Positions 26,830-35,872 are shown, counted from the first letter of the stretch. The stretch: 64,000 bases of DNA from an uncultured Bacteroides sp. (GCA_944320295.1 CALUGY010000052.1:17372-81371); one strand, 5' to 3'. A program made the numbers and translations. The notes: a model not told the origin generated them from the sequence alone.

Positions 26830-29800
26830 ATGAAAGAGATAAAACAGATAGATATGACTAACGCAGAAAGTACAGTAAACGAACGTTACACACAGTTTCT
26901 CCGCGAAGCCTTAAGCTTCATCCCGAAGGAACGCATTTATACCGACGAGTTGCGCCGCTTGGCCTGGGGCACGGACGCCGGCTTCTACCGCCTCATACCC
27001 CGCATCGTGGTACGCGCCAAGGACGAGAACGAAATAAGCCAGCTCCTGCGCCTCGCATCGCGGCTGGAAACGCCCGTCACCTTCCGCGCGGCAGGCACCA
27101 GCCTTTCCGGACAAGCCGTGAGCGACTCCATCCTTATCGTGGCCGGCAAACATTGGGAGCAGTACAGCATCAGCCCCGACCACGAAAGCATCACCTTGCA
27201 ACCGGGCATCATCGGGCAGCGCGTCAATGAGATACTCGCTCCCTACGGGCGCAAGTTCGCCCCCGACCCCGCTTCGGTGAAAAGCGCCATGGTGGGCGGC
27301 ATCGTGATGAACAACGCGTCGGGCATGAACTGTGGTACACACGCCAACAGCGACAAGGTGATGCTGTCCGCCCGCATCGTGTTGGCCGACGGTACCGTGG
27401 TGGATACGGCCGACTCCGTGAGCCGCGCCTCTTTCGAAGCCACGCACCGCGACTTCCTACGCGACCTGTGCCATCTGCGCGACGAAATCCGTGCCAACCA
27501 GCCTCTGGCCGACCGCATCCGCAAGAAATACGCCATCAAGAACGTCACCGGACTGAACCTGCGTCCGCTCGTGGACTTCGACGACCCGTTCGACATCATG
27601 GCACACCTCATGGTGGGAAGCGAAGGAACGCTGGCTTTCATGTCCCAGGTGACCATGCGCACCGAGTACGACTATCCGTGCAAGGCCAGCGCCATGCTCT
27701 ACTTTACCAGCATCCGCGAAGCCTGCCGTGCCGTGGTGGCCATGAAGCCGCTTGTCAACGACGCGGGCGAGTGGCTCGTGAAAGGTGCCGAGCTGCTGGA
27801 CTACAAGAGCCTCTCGTCTGTGGACGACCCCATATATATAAGGTATAAAGGCGAAACCCAAGACCCTTCGGGCCTGACCGCCGTGCTCACCGAAACCAAG
27901 GCACGCACGCCCGAAGAACTGGCGGCCAACATACGCCGCATAGAGGAGTGCCTTGCCGAGTTTTCCACCTACGTGCCCGTGTACTTCACGGACAAGCCTG
28001 AGGAATACGGCAAGTACTGGGCCATCCGTTCGGGCATCTTCCCCTCGGTGGGCGGCACACGCCGTCCCGGCACCACCTGCCTGATAGAGGACGTGGCTTT
28101 CCACATAGAAGACTTGCCCCAGGCTACGGCCGACCTGCAACAGCTCATAGCCCGCCACGGCTACGACGACGCGTGCATCTACGGCCACGCGTTGGAGGGG
28201 AACTACCACTTCATACTCAACCAGAGCTTCGCCACGCAGGCCGAAGTAGACCGCTACGCCGCCCTGATGGAAGACGTGAAGACTCTCGTGGTGGACAAGT
28301 ACGACGGCTCGCTGAAGGCCGAACACGGCACGGGCCGCAACATGGCGCCTTTCGTGCGCTACGAATGGGGTGACGAGGCTTACCGCGCCATGCAGGAACT
28401 GAAGCGCATCTTCGACCCGAAGAACCTGCTGAACCCCGGCGTCATCTTCAACGACGACCCGGAGTGCCACCTGAAGCACTTCAAACCCCTGCCCCTCATC
28501 TTCGGAAATGAAGAATTAGGAATGAAGAATGAAGAATCGGAGGCCGATTCCTCATCCCGTCCCGAAAGCGATGCCTTCCACGCTGCACTACGCAAGGTGG
28601 ACCGCTGTATAGAGTGCGGATTCTGCGAAGTAAACTGCCTGTCGTGCGGGTTCACGTTGTCGTCGCGCCAGCGTATCGTCATCCAGCGCGAGCTGTCGCG
28701 CCTGCGCCAAGACGGAAACGACCCCGAACGCCTCGCCTTGCTCGAAAAGCAGTACCGTTATTTGGGTAACCAGACTTGTGCGGGCGACGGCCTGTGCTCC
28801 ATGTCGTGCCCCATGGGCATCAACACGGGCGACTTGACCCATTACGTCCGCCAGCGCGAACTTCCGCCCACAAGCATGGGCTACAAGGCGGGCAACTATG
28901 CCGCACGCCACTTCGCAGGCATCAAGAGTGCCTTGCGTCCCGTACTCACCCTGGCCGACACGGCCCACGCCATGATGGGCACCACAGCCATGAGCAAGCT
29001 CACGCGCGGCATGCACCGCGTGCTGGGCATCCCGCAATGGACGCCGGCCATGCCGAAAGCATTCAAAATACGGAATGAAGAATTAAGAATGATGAATGAA
29101 GAATCCAACGGGAACGAAAGAAAAGGAACGGGCGCAGATTCTTCATTCAACTCCGAAGGAGCCATTCTTCATTCTTCATTACACAAAGTGGTCTACTTCC
29201 CCAGCTGTATCAACCAAACCATGGGGCTGGCCCGCAAATCGCCCGTGGAGCAGGCATTGGTCAACAAGATGATAGCCCTGCTGCACAAGGCGGGCTACGA
29301 GGTCATCTTCCCAAAGAACATGGAAAAGTTGTGTTGCGGTACCATCTGGGAGAGCAAAGGCATGCTGGACATAGCCGACCGCAAGACGCACGAACTGGAA
29401 GAAGCGTTGTGGGAAGCCAGCGAACAGGGACGTTATCCCGTGTTGTGCGACCAAAGCCCGTGCCTGCACCGCATGCGCGAGACCATCAAACGCATGAAGC
29501 TCTACGAGCCTGCGGAGTTCATCTATACCTTCCTGCGACCGCATCTTGTATTCAAACCCACAGACCGCCCCGTGGCCGTGCACATCACCTGCTCCATGCG
29601 CAAGATGGGACTGGACGGTACGCTAGTGTCGCTCGCCAAGCTCTGCTCCAACCATGTCTTCGTGCCTGAAGAGGTGGGATGCTGCGGCTTTGCCGGAGAC
29701 AGGGGCTTCACCCATCCCGAGCTGAACGCCTATGCCCTGCGCAAGCTGCGTCCGCAATTGGAAGCGAACAACATACAGATTGGCTACAGCAACAGCCGCA

Positions 29801-29910
29801 CTTGCGAGATCGGCCTGGCCACCAACACGGGCATCCCCTACGTGTCGATAGCCTATTTGGTAGATGAATGTACAACTCCGGCAACGGACAAAAACAATAA
29901 TCATGGATAA
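26830..29910 (+). CDS. Fused FAD-linked oxidase / Fe-S oxidoreductase, D-lactate dehydrogenase type
   Basis: 1026 residues from ATG 26830, chosen for the GGAGGAAGAGG just upstream. N-terminal FAD domain (IPRIVVRAKDENEISQLL, FRAAGTSLSGQAV, YGRKFAPDPAS, GGIVMNNASGMNCG), FAD-oxidase C domain, two Fe-S clusters (CIECGFCEVNC near 594; CAGDGLCSMSCP near 650) and two CCG domains (CCGTIW near 835; VGCCGFAGDRGF near 951). This GlcD-plus-GlcF layout is that of D-2-hydroxyacid dehydrogenases. MurQ releases D-lactate from MurNAc-6-P, so D-lactate is the likely substrate here. Two stretches (about 558-577, NEELGMKNEE; about 748-785, RNEELRMMNEE...ILHSSLHK) are in-frame dispersed repeats. The last 8 nt overlap the next start. 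Confidence 0.88.
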   Translation: MKEIKQIDMTNAESTVNERYTQFLREALSFIPKERIYTDELRRLAWGTDAGFYRLIPRIVVRAKDENEISQLLRLASRLETPVTFRAAGTSLSGQAVSDSILIVAGKHWEQYSISPDHESITLQPGIIGQRVNEILAPYGRKFAPDPASVKSAMVGGIVMNNASGMNCGTHANSDKVMLSARIVLADGTVVDTADSVSRASFEATHRDFLRDLCHLRDEIRANQPLADRIRKKYAIKNVTGLNLRPLVDFDDPFDIMAHLMVGSEGTLAFMSQVTMRTEYDYPCKASAMLYFTSIREACRAVVAMKPLVNDAGEWLVKGAELLDYKSLSSVDDPIYIRYKGETQDPSGLTAVLTETKARTPEELAANIRRIEECLAEFSTYVPVYFTDKPEEYGKYWAIRSGIFPSVGGTRRPGTTCLIEDVAFHIEDLPQATADLQQLIARHGYDDACIYGHALEGNYHFILNQSFATQAEVDRYAALMEDVKTLVVDKYDGSLKAEHGTGRNMAPFVRYEWGDEAYRAMQELKRIFDPKNLLNPGVIFNDDPECHLKHFKPLPLIFGNEELGMKNEESEADSSSRPESDAFHAALRKVDRCIECGFCEVNCLSCGFTLSSRQRIVIQRELSRLRQDGNDPERLALLEKQYRYLGNQTCAGDGLCSMSCPMGINTGDLTHYVRQRELPPTSMGYKAGNYAARHFAGIKSALRPVLTLADTAHAMMGTTAMSKLTRGMHRVLGIPQWTPAMPKAFKIRNEELRMMNEESNGNERKGTGADSSFNSEGAILHSSLHKVVYFPSCINQTMGLARKSPVEQALVNKMIALLHKAGYEVIFPKNMEKLCCGTIWESKGMLDIADRKTHELEEALWEASEQGRYPVLCDQSPCLHRMRETIKRMKLYEPAEFIYTFLRPHLVFKPTDRPVAVHITCSMRKMGLDGTLVSLAKLCSNHVFVPEEVGCCGFAGDRGFTHPELNAYALRKLRPQLEANNIQIGYSNSRTCEIGLATNTGIPYVSIAYLVDECTTPATDKNNNHG
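28506..28551 (+). repeat. ATGAAGAATTA-type repeat translated in frame
   Basis: AAATGAAGAATTAGGAATG then AAGAATGAAGAATCGG; includes the palindrome GAATCGG-AGG-CCGATTC (28534-28550). Encodes NEELGMKNEESEADS in the linker before the first Fe-S cluster of the oxidase. Confidence 0.7.
29073..29180 (+). repeat. 108-bp nested inverted repeat translated in frame
   Basis: Outer arms AATGAAGAATTAAGAATG and CATTCTTCATTCTTCATT match 17 of 18; inner arms AATGAAGAATC and GATTCTTCATT match fully. The element is 36 codons long without a stop and adds a hydrophilic linker between the Fe-S and CCG domains. Confidence 0.8.
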
Positions 29911-31096
29911 GCTGAAACAACAACCTAACAAGCGCATCCTTGCCCTCGACATTCTTCGAGGTATCACCATAGCAGGCATGATCATGGTGAACAACCCCGG
30001 TTCGTGGGGGCACATATACGCTCCGCTCCGCCACGCGGAATGGAACGGCTTTACCCCGACGGACTTGGTGTTCCCCTTCTTCATGTTCATCATGGGTATC
30101 TCGACGTACATCTCGTTGAAGAAGTACGACTTCCAGTTCAGCCGTGCGGCTGCCATGAAAATAGTGCGGCGCACCATCGTCATCTTCCTCATCGGCATGG
30201 CCATCGGCTGGTTTTCGCGCTTCTGTTCTTATTGGACGCATCCCACCGAAGGTATCGGCTTCGGTGCGCAGTTATGGGAATCGGTATGGACATTCGACCG
30301 CATACGCATACTGGGTGTCATGCAACGGCTTGCGCTGTGCTACGGTGTAGCTTCCATCGTGGCCCTCACCATGAAGCACAGGCACATCCCATACCTCATC
30401 GCCACGCTGCTGGTGGGTTACTTCATCATTCTGATGACAGGCAACGGCTTCGCCTACAACGAGACCAACATCCTGTCAGTAGTAGACCGTGCCATCCTGA
30501 CACCCGCCCACATGTACAAGGACAATGGCATCGACCCGGAGGGTATACTCAGTACCCTGCCCGCCATTGCACACGTGTTGCTGGGCTTCTGCGTAGGGCG
30601 CATGATGCTGGGTGACAAACAGGCAGGCCGCAGCCGCGAGGAAGTGCTTCAGTCTCACCTTATCAAACTGTTCCTTGTGGGTGCCGTGCTGACGTTCTGC
30701 GGCCTGTTGCTGAGCTACGGATGCCCCATCAACAAGAAGATTTGGTCTCCCACATTTGTGCTGACCACATGCGGTTTGGCATCCACTTTGCTGGCATTGC
30801 TCATTTGGATAATAGACGTGAAAGGCTACAAACGCTGGAGCCTGTTCTTCGAATCTTTCGGAATCAATCCTCTTTTCATGTATGTACTGGGCGGCGTACT
30901 TGGTATCTTGTTCGGCTGCATACAAATCCCTTGGGACGGCGGAAGCATCTCGATTCACGGGCTACTGTACAACAAGATGATGCAACCCCTGTTCGGCGAC
31001 ACCTGCGGTTCGCTGGTTTACGCGCTGGTATTCGTCGCCATTAACTGGTGCATAGGTTACCAATTGTACAGACGCAAAATCTACATCAAGATTTGA
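29903..31096 (+). CDS. DUF5009 / heparan-glucosaminide-acetyltransferase-like membrane protein, MurT candidate
   Basis: 397 residues, about 10 membrane segments. The start KRILALDILRGITIAGMIMVNNPGSWGHIYAPLRHAEWNGFTPTDLVFPFFMFIMG is the signature of the COG4299/DUF5009 group, related to heparan-alpha-glucosaminide N-acetyltransferase. FESFGINPLFMYVLG near the end is also typical. Tannerella forsythia has a MurNAc transporter, MurT, directly before murK and murQ; this gene holds that position, so it is a candidate MurNAc permease. Whether MurT belongs to this exact family needs checking. An acetyltransferase role cannot be excluded. It overlaps the oxidase stop by 8 nt. Confidence 0.75.
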   Translation: MDKLKQQPNKRILALDILRGITIAGMIMVNNPGSWGHIYAPLRHAEWNGFTPTDLVFPFFMFIMGISTYISLKKYDFQFSRAAAMKIVRRTIVIFLIGMAIGWFSRFCSYWTHPTEGIGFGAQLWESVWTFDRIRILGVMQRLALCYGVASIVALTMKHRHIPYLIATLLVGYFIILMTGNGFAYNETNILSVVDRAILTPAHMYKDNGIDPEGILSTLPAIAHVLLGFCVGRMMLGDKQAGRSREEVLQSHLIKLFLVGAVLTFCGLLLSYGCPINKKIWSPTFVLTTCGLASTLLALLIWIIDVKGYKRWSLFFESFGINPLFMYVLGGVLGILFGCIQIPWDGGSISIHGLLYNKMMQPLFGDTCGSLVYALVFVAINWCIGYQLYRRKIYIKI

Positions 31097-31151
31097 CATA
31101 GCTAAAATACGAACAAACAACAATGAAATATTAATTTAAAACCTTACTGAT

Positions 31152-31988
31152 ATGATACTGATAGCAGACAGCGGTTCTACAAAGACCGATTGGTGTGTTG
31201 TAGAAAAGGGTGAACTCATCCAACAGATATTCACGAAAGGTACGAACCCGTTCTTCCAGACGGAAGAGGAAATAGGTAACGAGATAGGCAATGTGCTCTT
31301 GCCGCAGTTGAAGACACCTGAACTGGACGCCGTATACTTCTATGGCGCTGGTTGCGCCTTCCCCGACAAAATAGACATGGTGCGCCGTGCCATTTGCCTT
31401 CATCTCAAAGTGAAAGGCGAGGTGGAAGTCAGCACGGATATGCTGGCCGCAGCCCGCGGACTTTGCGGGCATGAAACGGGCATAGCCTGCATCATGGGCA
31501 CAGGTTCCAACTCATGCTACTACGATGGTGAAAAGATTATAGAAAATGTCTCTCCCCTGGGTTTCATCCTGGGAGACGAAGGCAGCGGGGCCGTACTGGG
31601 CAAACTGTTGGTGGGAAACATCCTGAAGAACCAGTTCACGCCCGAATTGAAGGAGAAGTTCTTATCCCAGTTCAATCTGACGCCGGGCGAGATAATAGAT
31701 CGCGTGTACCGCAAGCCATTCCCTAACCGCTTCCTGGCCAGTCTGTCGCCATTCATCGCGCAAAACCTGCAAGAGCCTTGCGTACGCCAAATGGTACTGG
31801 GAAGCTTCAAAGACTTCTTCAAACGCAACGTCATGCAATACGATTACAGCCACAACAAAGTACACTTCATAGGTTCGGTGGCACACTATTACCGCGACGT
31901 ACTGGAGGAGGCAGCCAACGAAATGGGAATCCAAATGGGTACCATCCTGCAAAGTCCCATGAAGGGGCTCATCGCCTACCATAAATAA
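31152..31988 (+). CDS. murK: N-acetylmuramate kinase (MurK type, BadF family)
   Basis: 278 residues. Motifs: ADSGSTKTDW (phosphate loop with Asp), FYGAGC, STDMLAAARGLCG (conserved Asp), CIMGTGSNSCYYDG, LGDEGSGAVLGK and MKGLIAYHK at the end. Phosphorylates MurNAc, and often GlcNAc, at O6 with ATP. Placed 55 bp after the DUF5009 permease candidate and 38 bp before MurQ, whose substrate is MurNAc-6-P, which makes the assignment firm. Paralogue of the divergent kinase at 2710-3558, but this copy keeps the standard Asp in the first loop. Confidence 0.9.
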   Translation: MILIADSGSTKTDWCVVEKGELIQQIFTKGTNPFFQTEEEIGNEIGNVLLPQLKTPELDAVYFYGAGCAFPDKIDMVRRAICLHLKVKGEVEVSTDMLAAARGLCGHETGIACIMGTGSNSCYYDGEKIIENVSPLGFILGDEGSGAVLGKLLVGNILKNQFTPELKEKFLSQFNLTPGEIIDRVYRKPFPNRFLASLSPFIAQNLQEPCVRQMVLGSFKDFFKRNVMQYDYSHNKVHFIGSVAHYYRDVLEEAANEMGIQMGTILQSPMKGLIAYHK

Positions 31989-32026
31989 GATAACAACAGA
32001 AACTAACCTCTTAAATAACATAACAT

Positions 32027-32845
32027 ATGGCATTCGTAAAAATATCAGAGCAACCGTCGCTCTATAACGACCTGGAGAAAAAGTCCGTACGTGAAATCTT
32101 GGAAGACATCAACACCGAGGACCAGAAAGTGGCGCTGGCCGTACAAAAAGCCATACCGCAGATAGAAAAGCTTGTAACGCAAATCGTACCCCGCATGAAA
32201 CAGGGCGGACGTATCTTCTACATGGGTGCCGGGACCAGCGGACGCTTGGGCGTGCTCGACGCTTCGGAGATTCCGCCCACGTTCGGCATGCCACCCACGC
32301 TGGTCATCGGACTGATTGCCGGAGGCGACACAGCCCTGCGCAACCCGGTGGAAAACGCCGAGGACGACATGAACAAAGGCTGGCAGGAACTGACCGAACG
32401 TAACGTGACGGACAAGGATACCGTGATAGGTATAGCCGCCAGCGGCACCACGCCCTATGTCATCGGTGCGCTACACGAGGCCCGCGAACATGGCATCCTG
32501 ACAGCCTGCATCACCAGCAATCCCGACAGTCCCATGGCCGCCGAAGCGGACATACCCATCGAGATGATCGTTGGCCCCGAATACGTGACCGGCAGTAGCC
32601 GCATGAAGTCGGGCACAGGCCAGAAGATGATACTTAACATGATAACCACGTCCGTCATGATACAGCTTGGACGTGTGAAAGGAAACAAGATGGTGAACAT
32701 GCAGCTCACCAACAAGAAGCTGGTGGACCGCGGCACGCGCATGTTGGTAGACGAGCTTGGCCTGGACTACGGCAAAGCACACACCTTGCTGTTGATGCAC
32801 GGCTCCGTAAAGGCGGCCATCGACGCATACCGGAACGGTAAATAA
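32027..32845 (+). CDS. murQ: N-acetylmuramic acid 6-phosphate etherase
   Basis: 272 residues, a little shorter than E. coli MurQ (about 298). A SIS fold with MGAGTSGRLGVLDASEIPPTFGMPP (first catalytic Glu in ASE), ALRNPVENAEDD (second catalytic Glu in VEN), GIAASGTTPYVIGAL, and EYVTGSSRMKSGTGQKMILNMITT. It removes the lactyl ether from MurNAc-6-P to give GlcNAc-6-P and D-lactate, joining cell-wall salvage to amino-sugar catabolism. Directly downstream of murK. Confidence 0.95.
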   Translation: MAFVKISEQPSLYNDLEKKSVREILEDINTEDQKVALAVQKAIPQIEKLVTQIVPRMKQGGRIFYMGAGTSGRLGVLDASEIPPTFGMPPTLVIGLIAGGDTALRNPVENAEDDMNKGWQELTERNVTDKDTVIGIAASGTTPYVIGALHEAREHGILTACITSNPDSPMAAEADIPIEMIVGPEYVTGSSRMKSGTGQKMILNMITTSVMIQLGRVKGNKMVNMQLTNKKLVDRGTRMLVDELGLDYGKAHTLLLMHGSVKAAIDAYRNGK

Positions 32846-32892
32846 CCACCGTCCTCCTGAAAAACAATCGTTCTTATTCTAATATCAAAAGT

Positions 32893-34764
32893 ATGAAAGC
32901 GAAACATCTTATCGTCAGCTGCCTGCTCCTTATCGGGGCACAGCTTGCCATGGCTCAAGGACTGCCACGCGTGGCTCCCGAAGAGGTGGGGATGGACTCC
33001 CGCCGGCTGGCATATGCCGACCAAGCCATCGTTGAATCCATTGCCGAAGACGGCATACCCGGTGCCGTGCTGGCCGTGGTACGCCACGGCAAAATGGCTT
33101 ATCTCAAGGCGTATGGTAACAAACGTGTATACCCCACGACGGAACCGATGACCGTGGATGCCATCTTCGACATGGCATCGTGCAGCAAGAGCATGTCCAC
33201 CGCCATCTGCACCATGATACTGGCCGAACAGGGCAAACTCCGTATGCTCGACGCCGTAAACCTGTATCTGCCCGAATTCGAAAACTGGGTCAGCCCCGAC
33301 GGGAAAGAGAGGCAGACCATACGCATTGCCGACCTGATGACACACACTTCCGGCCTTCCACCCTACGCACCGGCCGCTGAACTGGAGAAAGCCATCGGCT
33401 CGCCCAACCCCGACGGGCTGATGCAGTACATAGATACCTGCCAGCGCGACTTCCGCCCGCAGACCGACTTCCAGTACAGCTGTCTGAACTTCATCACCCT
33501 GCAACACATCATCGAGACGGTGAGCGGCATGTCGCTGCGCGACTTCGCACGGCAGAACCTCTTCGACGTGCTGGGCATGGACCATACGGACTACCTGCCC
33601 TGCGTACGCGGCAAGGACGGCAACTGGACCAACACCGCCGATGCCCATTGGGCCGCCACCACGGAGGGCGACTGGCATGAACTGATAGCCCCCACGGAGA
33701 TACAGCCCAACGGGCAGGTGCTCTGCGGACAGGTGCACGACCCGCTGGCACGCATCTTTAACGGTGGCGTGAGCGGTAACGCGGGCGTGTTCTCTTGCGC
33801 GGAAGACATTGCCGTGCTGTGCGCGGCATTGCAGAACGGGGGTGAATGGAACGGCCGACGCATCCTCTCGCCCCTCGGCGTGAAGGCCATGCGCACCGTG
33901 CCGCGCGCCACGGCCTCGCTGGGACGCACCCTCGGATGGGACTGCTTCACAGCCTACGCCTCGAACAATGGCGACCTGTTCTCGCCCAACACCTACAGCC
34001 ATACGGGTTACACGGGCACGAGCATCGTCATCGACCCGGACACGGACACCAGCGTCATCCTGCTCATCAACGCCGTGCACCCCAGGGACGAGCACGCCAC
34101 GGTGCGCCTGCGCTCGCTGGTAGCCAACGCCGTGGCAGCCTCCATCGTGGGCGAAGAAGAGACGGATGTTTACACCGACCACTACTACAAGCGCCTCGTG
34201 CAGTTCATGGACGAACCGGCCGTGACATCGAAAGACATCGTGATGCTGGGCAACAGCCTGACCGAGAACGGCGGCGACTGGGGCAAGCGCATGAACCGCA
34301 GCAACGTGCTGAACCGTGGCATCATAGGCGATGACACCTACGGCATACAACACCGCCTGTACCAGATATTGCCCGGACACCCGCAGAAGCTGTTCCTCAT
34401 GGCCGGGGTGAACGACCTGTCGCACGGGCTTAGCGCCGACAGCGTGGCCCTGCTGGTGCGCGGCGTGGTGGAACGCATACAGCGTGAAAGCCCCGACACG
34501 AAGCTCTATCTGCAAAGCCTGCTGCCCATCAACGAGAGCTTCGGCCGCTACAGCCGCCTGAAGGGCCGCACCGACGACGTGCCGGCCATCAACAAACAGC
34601 TGCAAGCCTTGGCCCAAGAGAAAGGCATCACCTTCATCGACCTGTTCCCAAAATTCACGGAGAAGGGTACCAACGTGCTCCGTGCCGACCTGACACATGA
34701 CGGCCTGCACCTGACGGAGGAAGGCTATGCCATCTGGCAGAAAGCCCTGAAGAAGTACTTCTAA
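32893..34764 (+). CDS. Exported serine beta-lactamase-like hydrolase fused to SGNH/GDSL hydrolase
   Basis: 623 residues, signal peptide (LIVSCLLLIGAQLAMAQG). Residues 30-420 are a class-C beta-lactamase/PBP-type domain: SCSK (SxxK), YSCLN (YxN position) and SHTGYTG (HTG). Residues 435-623 are an SGNH hydrolase: MLGNSLTENGGDW (block I with GNSL in place of GDSL), RGIIGDDTYG, AGVNDLSHG and DGLHLTEEGY with the catalytic Asp/His. A peptidase or esterase paired with a deacetylase/esterase would suit stripping peptides and O-acetyl groups from muropeptides; this is inference. 47 bp after murQ; a strong terminator follows. Confidence 0.85.
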   Translation: MKAKHLIVSCLLLIGAQLAMAQGLPRVAPEEVGMDSRRLAYADQAIVESIAEDGIPGAVLAVVRHGKMAYLKAYGNKRVYPTTEPMTVDAIFDMASCSKSMSTAICTMILAEQGKLRMLDAVNLYLPEFENWVSPDGKERQTIRIADLMTHTSGLPPYAPAAELEKAIGSPNPDGLMQYIDTCQRDFRPQTDFQYSCLNFITLQHIIETVSGMSLRDFARQNLFDVLGMDHTDYLPCVRGKDGNWTNTADAHWAATTEGDWHELIAPTEIQPNGQVLCGQVHDPLARIFNGGVSGNAGVFSCAEDIAVLCAALQNGGEWNGRRILSPLGVKAMRTVPRATASLGRTLGWDCFTAYASNNGDLFSPNTYSHTGYTGTSIVIDPDTDTSVILLINAVHPRDEHATVRLRSLVANAVAASIVGEEETDVYTDHYYKRLVQFMDEPAVTSKDIVMLGNSLTENGGDWGKRMNRSNVLNRGIIGDDTYGIQHRLYQILPGHPQKLFLMAGVNDLSHGLSADSVALLVRGVVERIQRESPDTKLYLQSLLPINESFGRYSRLKGRTDDVPAINKQLQALAQEKGITFIDLFPKFTEKGTNVLRADLTHDGLHLTEEGYAIWQKALKKYF

Positions 34765-34814
34765 AGGTTCGACAAGTCAAACACACGCACGGACGCCGTG
34801 CATCATCCATTTCA

Positions 34815-34842
34815 CCCGTGCCGCTTGGCGGCACGGGTTTTT
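34815..34842 (+). terminator. Rho-independent terminator of the salvage series
   Basis: CCCGTGCCGC, loop TTG, GCGGCACGGG: a perfect 10-bp stem followed by five T. Fifty bp after the beta-lactamase/SGNH stop. Confidence 0.92.
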
Positions 34843-34921
34843 CTTTGTCCAAACCCATTGTCCAACATCCGGGAAAACCCCATTTCAAGGCATCCTGAGC
34901 CATATCTGCAGGGGCTGCAAG

Positions 34922-35009
34922 CGGAACATGTCGCGAGCGTGCTCCGAACATGTTGCGAGCGCGCTTCCAACGCGTTGCGCCCGCGCCCCGAACGTGTCGC
35001 GTCCACAAG
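34922..35009 (-). repeat. 4 x 22-bp palindromic array, copy 6
   Basis: Cores CGGAACATGTCGCG, CCGAACATGTTGCG, TCCAACGCGTTGCG and CCGAACGTGTCGCG. The leader GTATATATCCGGCTTGT is read on the minus strand at the right side. Confidence 0.83.
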
Positions 35010-35088
35010 CCGGATATATACGCCCTGCAAGGGCCATATCCTCCCCGCCATGAAAAGGAATGAAAGGAAGGAAAAAGGAGAGCGTACA

Positions 35089-35130
35089 CAAAAAGAAGCC
35101 CCGGCACTCAAAGCATGAGGCCGGGGCTTC
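35089..35130 (-). terminator. Rho-independent terminator of glyS-FKBP operon
   Basis: On the minus strand, GAAGCCCCGGC pairs with GCCGGGGCTTC across a 14-nt loop and is followed by five T. Thirty bp after the FKBP stop. Confidence 0.88.
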
Positions 35131-35159
35131 CGAGTCAATCACTATCTATGATGAAATGT

Positions 35160-35828
35160 TCAATCTTCCACAATGTCGCCTATGACGAAGTCGAACGTCA
35201 AGACCGAGCAACCGAGTATGGTGTTCGACGAGCCGAGGGGCGTATAGTCGCTCACACCATATCCCACCACATAGGGAATGTACAGCAGCCAGCGTTCCCC
35301 CGTGCGGGCGTGTTGCAGGGCCCATTGTGCGCCGTCCACCAGTCCGTTCACGGTAAAATCCGCCGGCTCGTCGAAAGGCGTGGGCCAGGGCATCTCGTCC
35401 GCATCGAGCGGTATCTCCTGGTCAAGGGCCGTGTAGCCTTCGAAGTTCGCGTCAAACTGTTCGCCGTTGATATACGTGCCACGGTAGTACATGCTCGCGG
35501 TTGTGGTGGCCAAGAGGCGTATGCCCTGCGGGTTGTCCACAATCTTCTTGCAATACACGTAGTTGCGGCTCGACACGGTTCCCCCGCTCTGCACCTCTAT
35601 GGCGTAGAGCTTGCCCAGCTCCATACGGTCGGAGGGCACGGTAACTTTCGTGTCGCCCACGCCCTGCACGTAGTTTTCGCCCGTCTCGGCCTTTATGGAA
35701 TCGATGAACGCATCGTTACGGGCCTGCCAGTTGTCGTACTTGCTGGGAGCGGCCGTCTCCTCGCATGCGGAGAACAAACCCGTCGCAAGCACGATAAGGG
35801 AACACATTACAAGGATATTTCTTTTCAT
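35160..35828 (-). CDS. FKBP-type peptidyl-prolyl isomerase lipoprotein
   Basis: 222 residues, lipobox (GLFSAC), so envelope-anchored. The C-terminal half has the FKBP pattern in degenerate form: YYRGTYINGEQFDANFEG, DFTVNGLVDGAQWALQHARTGERWLLYIPYVVGYGVSDYTPLGSSNTILGCSVLTFDFVI. Some active-site aromatics appear replaced, so isomerase activity is uncertain; a chaperone role is possible. It starts 45 bp downstream of glyS and is followed by a terminator, so the two form an operon. Confidence 0.8.
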   Translation of the reverse strand: MKRNILVMCSLIVLATGLFSACEETAAPSKYDNWQARNDAFIDSIKAETGENYVQGVGDTKVTVPSDRMELGKLYAIEVQSGGTVSSRNYVYCKKIVDNPQGIRLLATTTASMYYRGTYINGEQFDANFEGYTALDQEIPLDADEMPWPTPFDEPADFTVNGLVDGAQWALQHARTGERWLLYIPYVVGYGVSDYTPLGSSNTILGCSVLTFDFVIGDIVED

Positions 35829-35872
35829 CTATACTCGTTTATGGAAGTGAATGATAACTTTGTCTCCACGCC

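Larger units (their letters stand above)
34765..35159. other. Convergent intergenic region with two terminators and array copy 6
   Basis: 395 bp between converging genes. Contains the plus-strand terminator at 34815, array copy 6 and the minus-strand terminator at 35089. No gene seen. Confidence 0.65.

Noticed and set aside
32767-34710. A 647-codon open frame on the minus strand
   Set aside because: Antisense to the beta-lactamase/SGNH gene, which has clear motifs, signal peptide and operon context; the minus frame has none.
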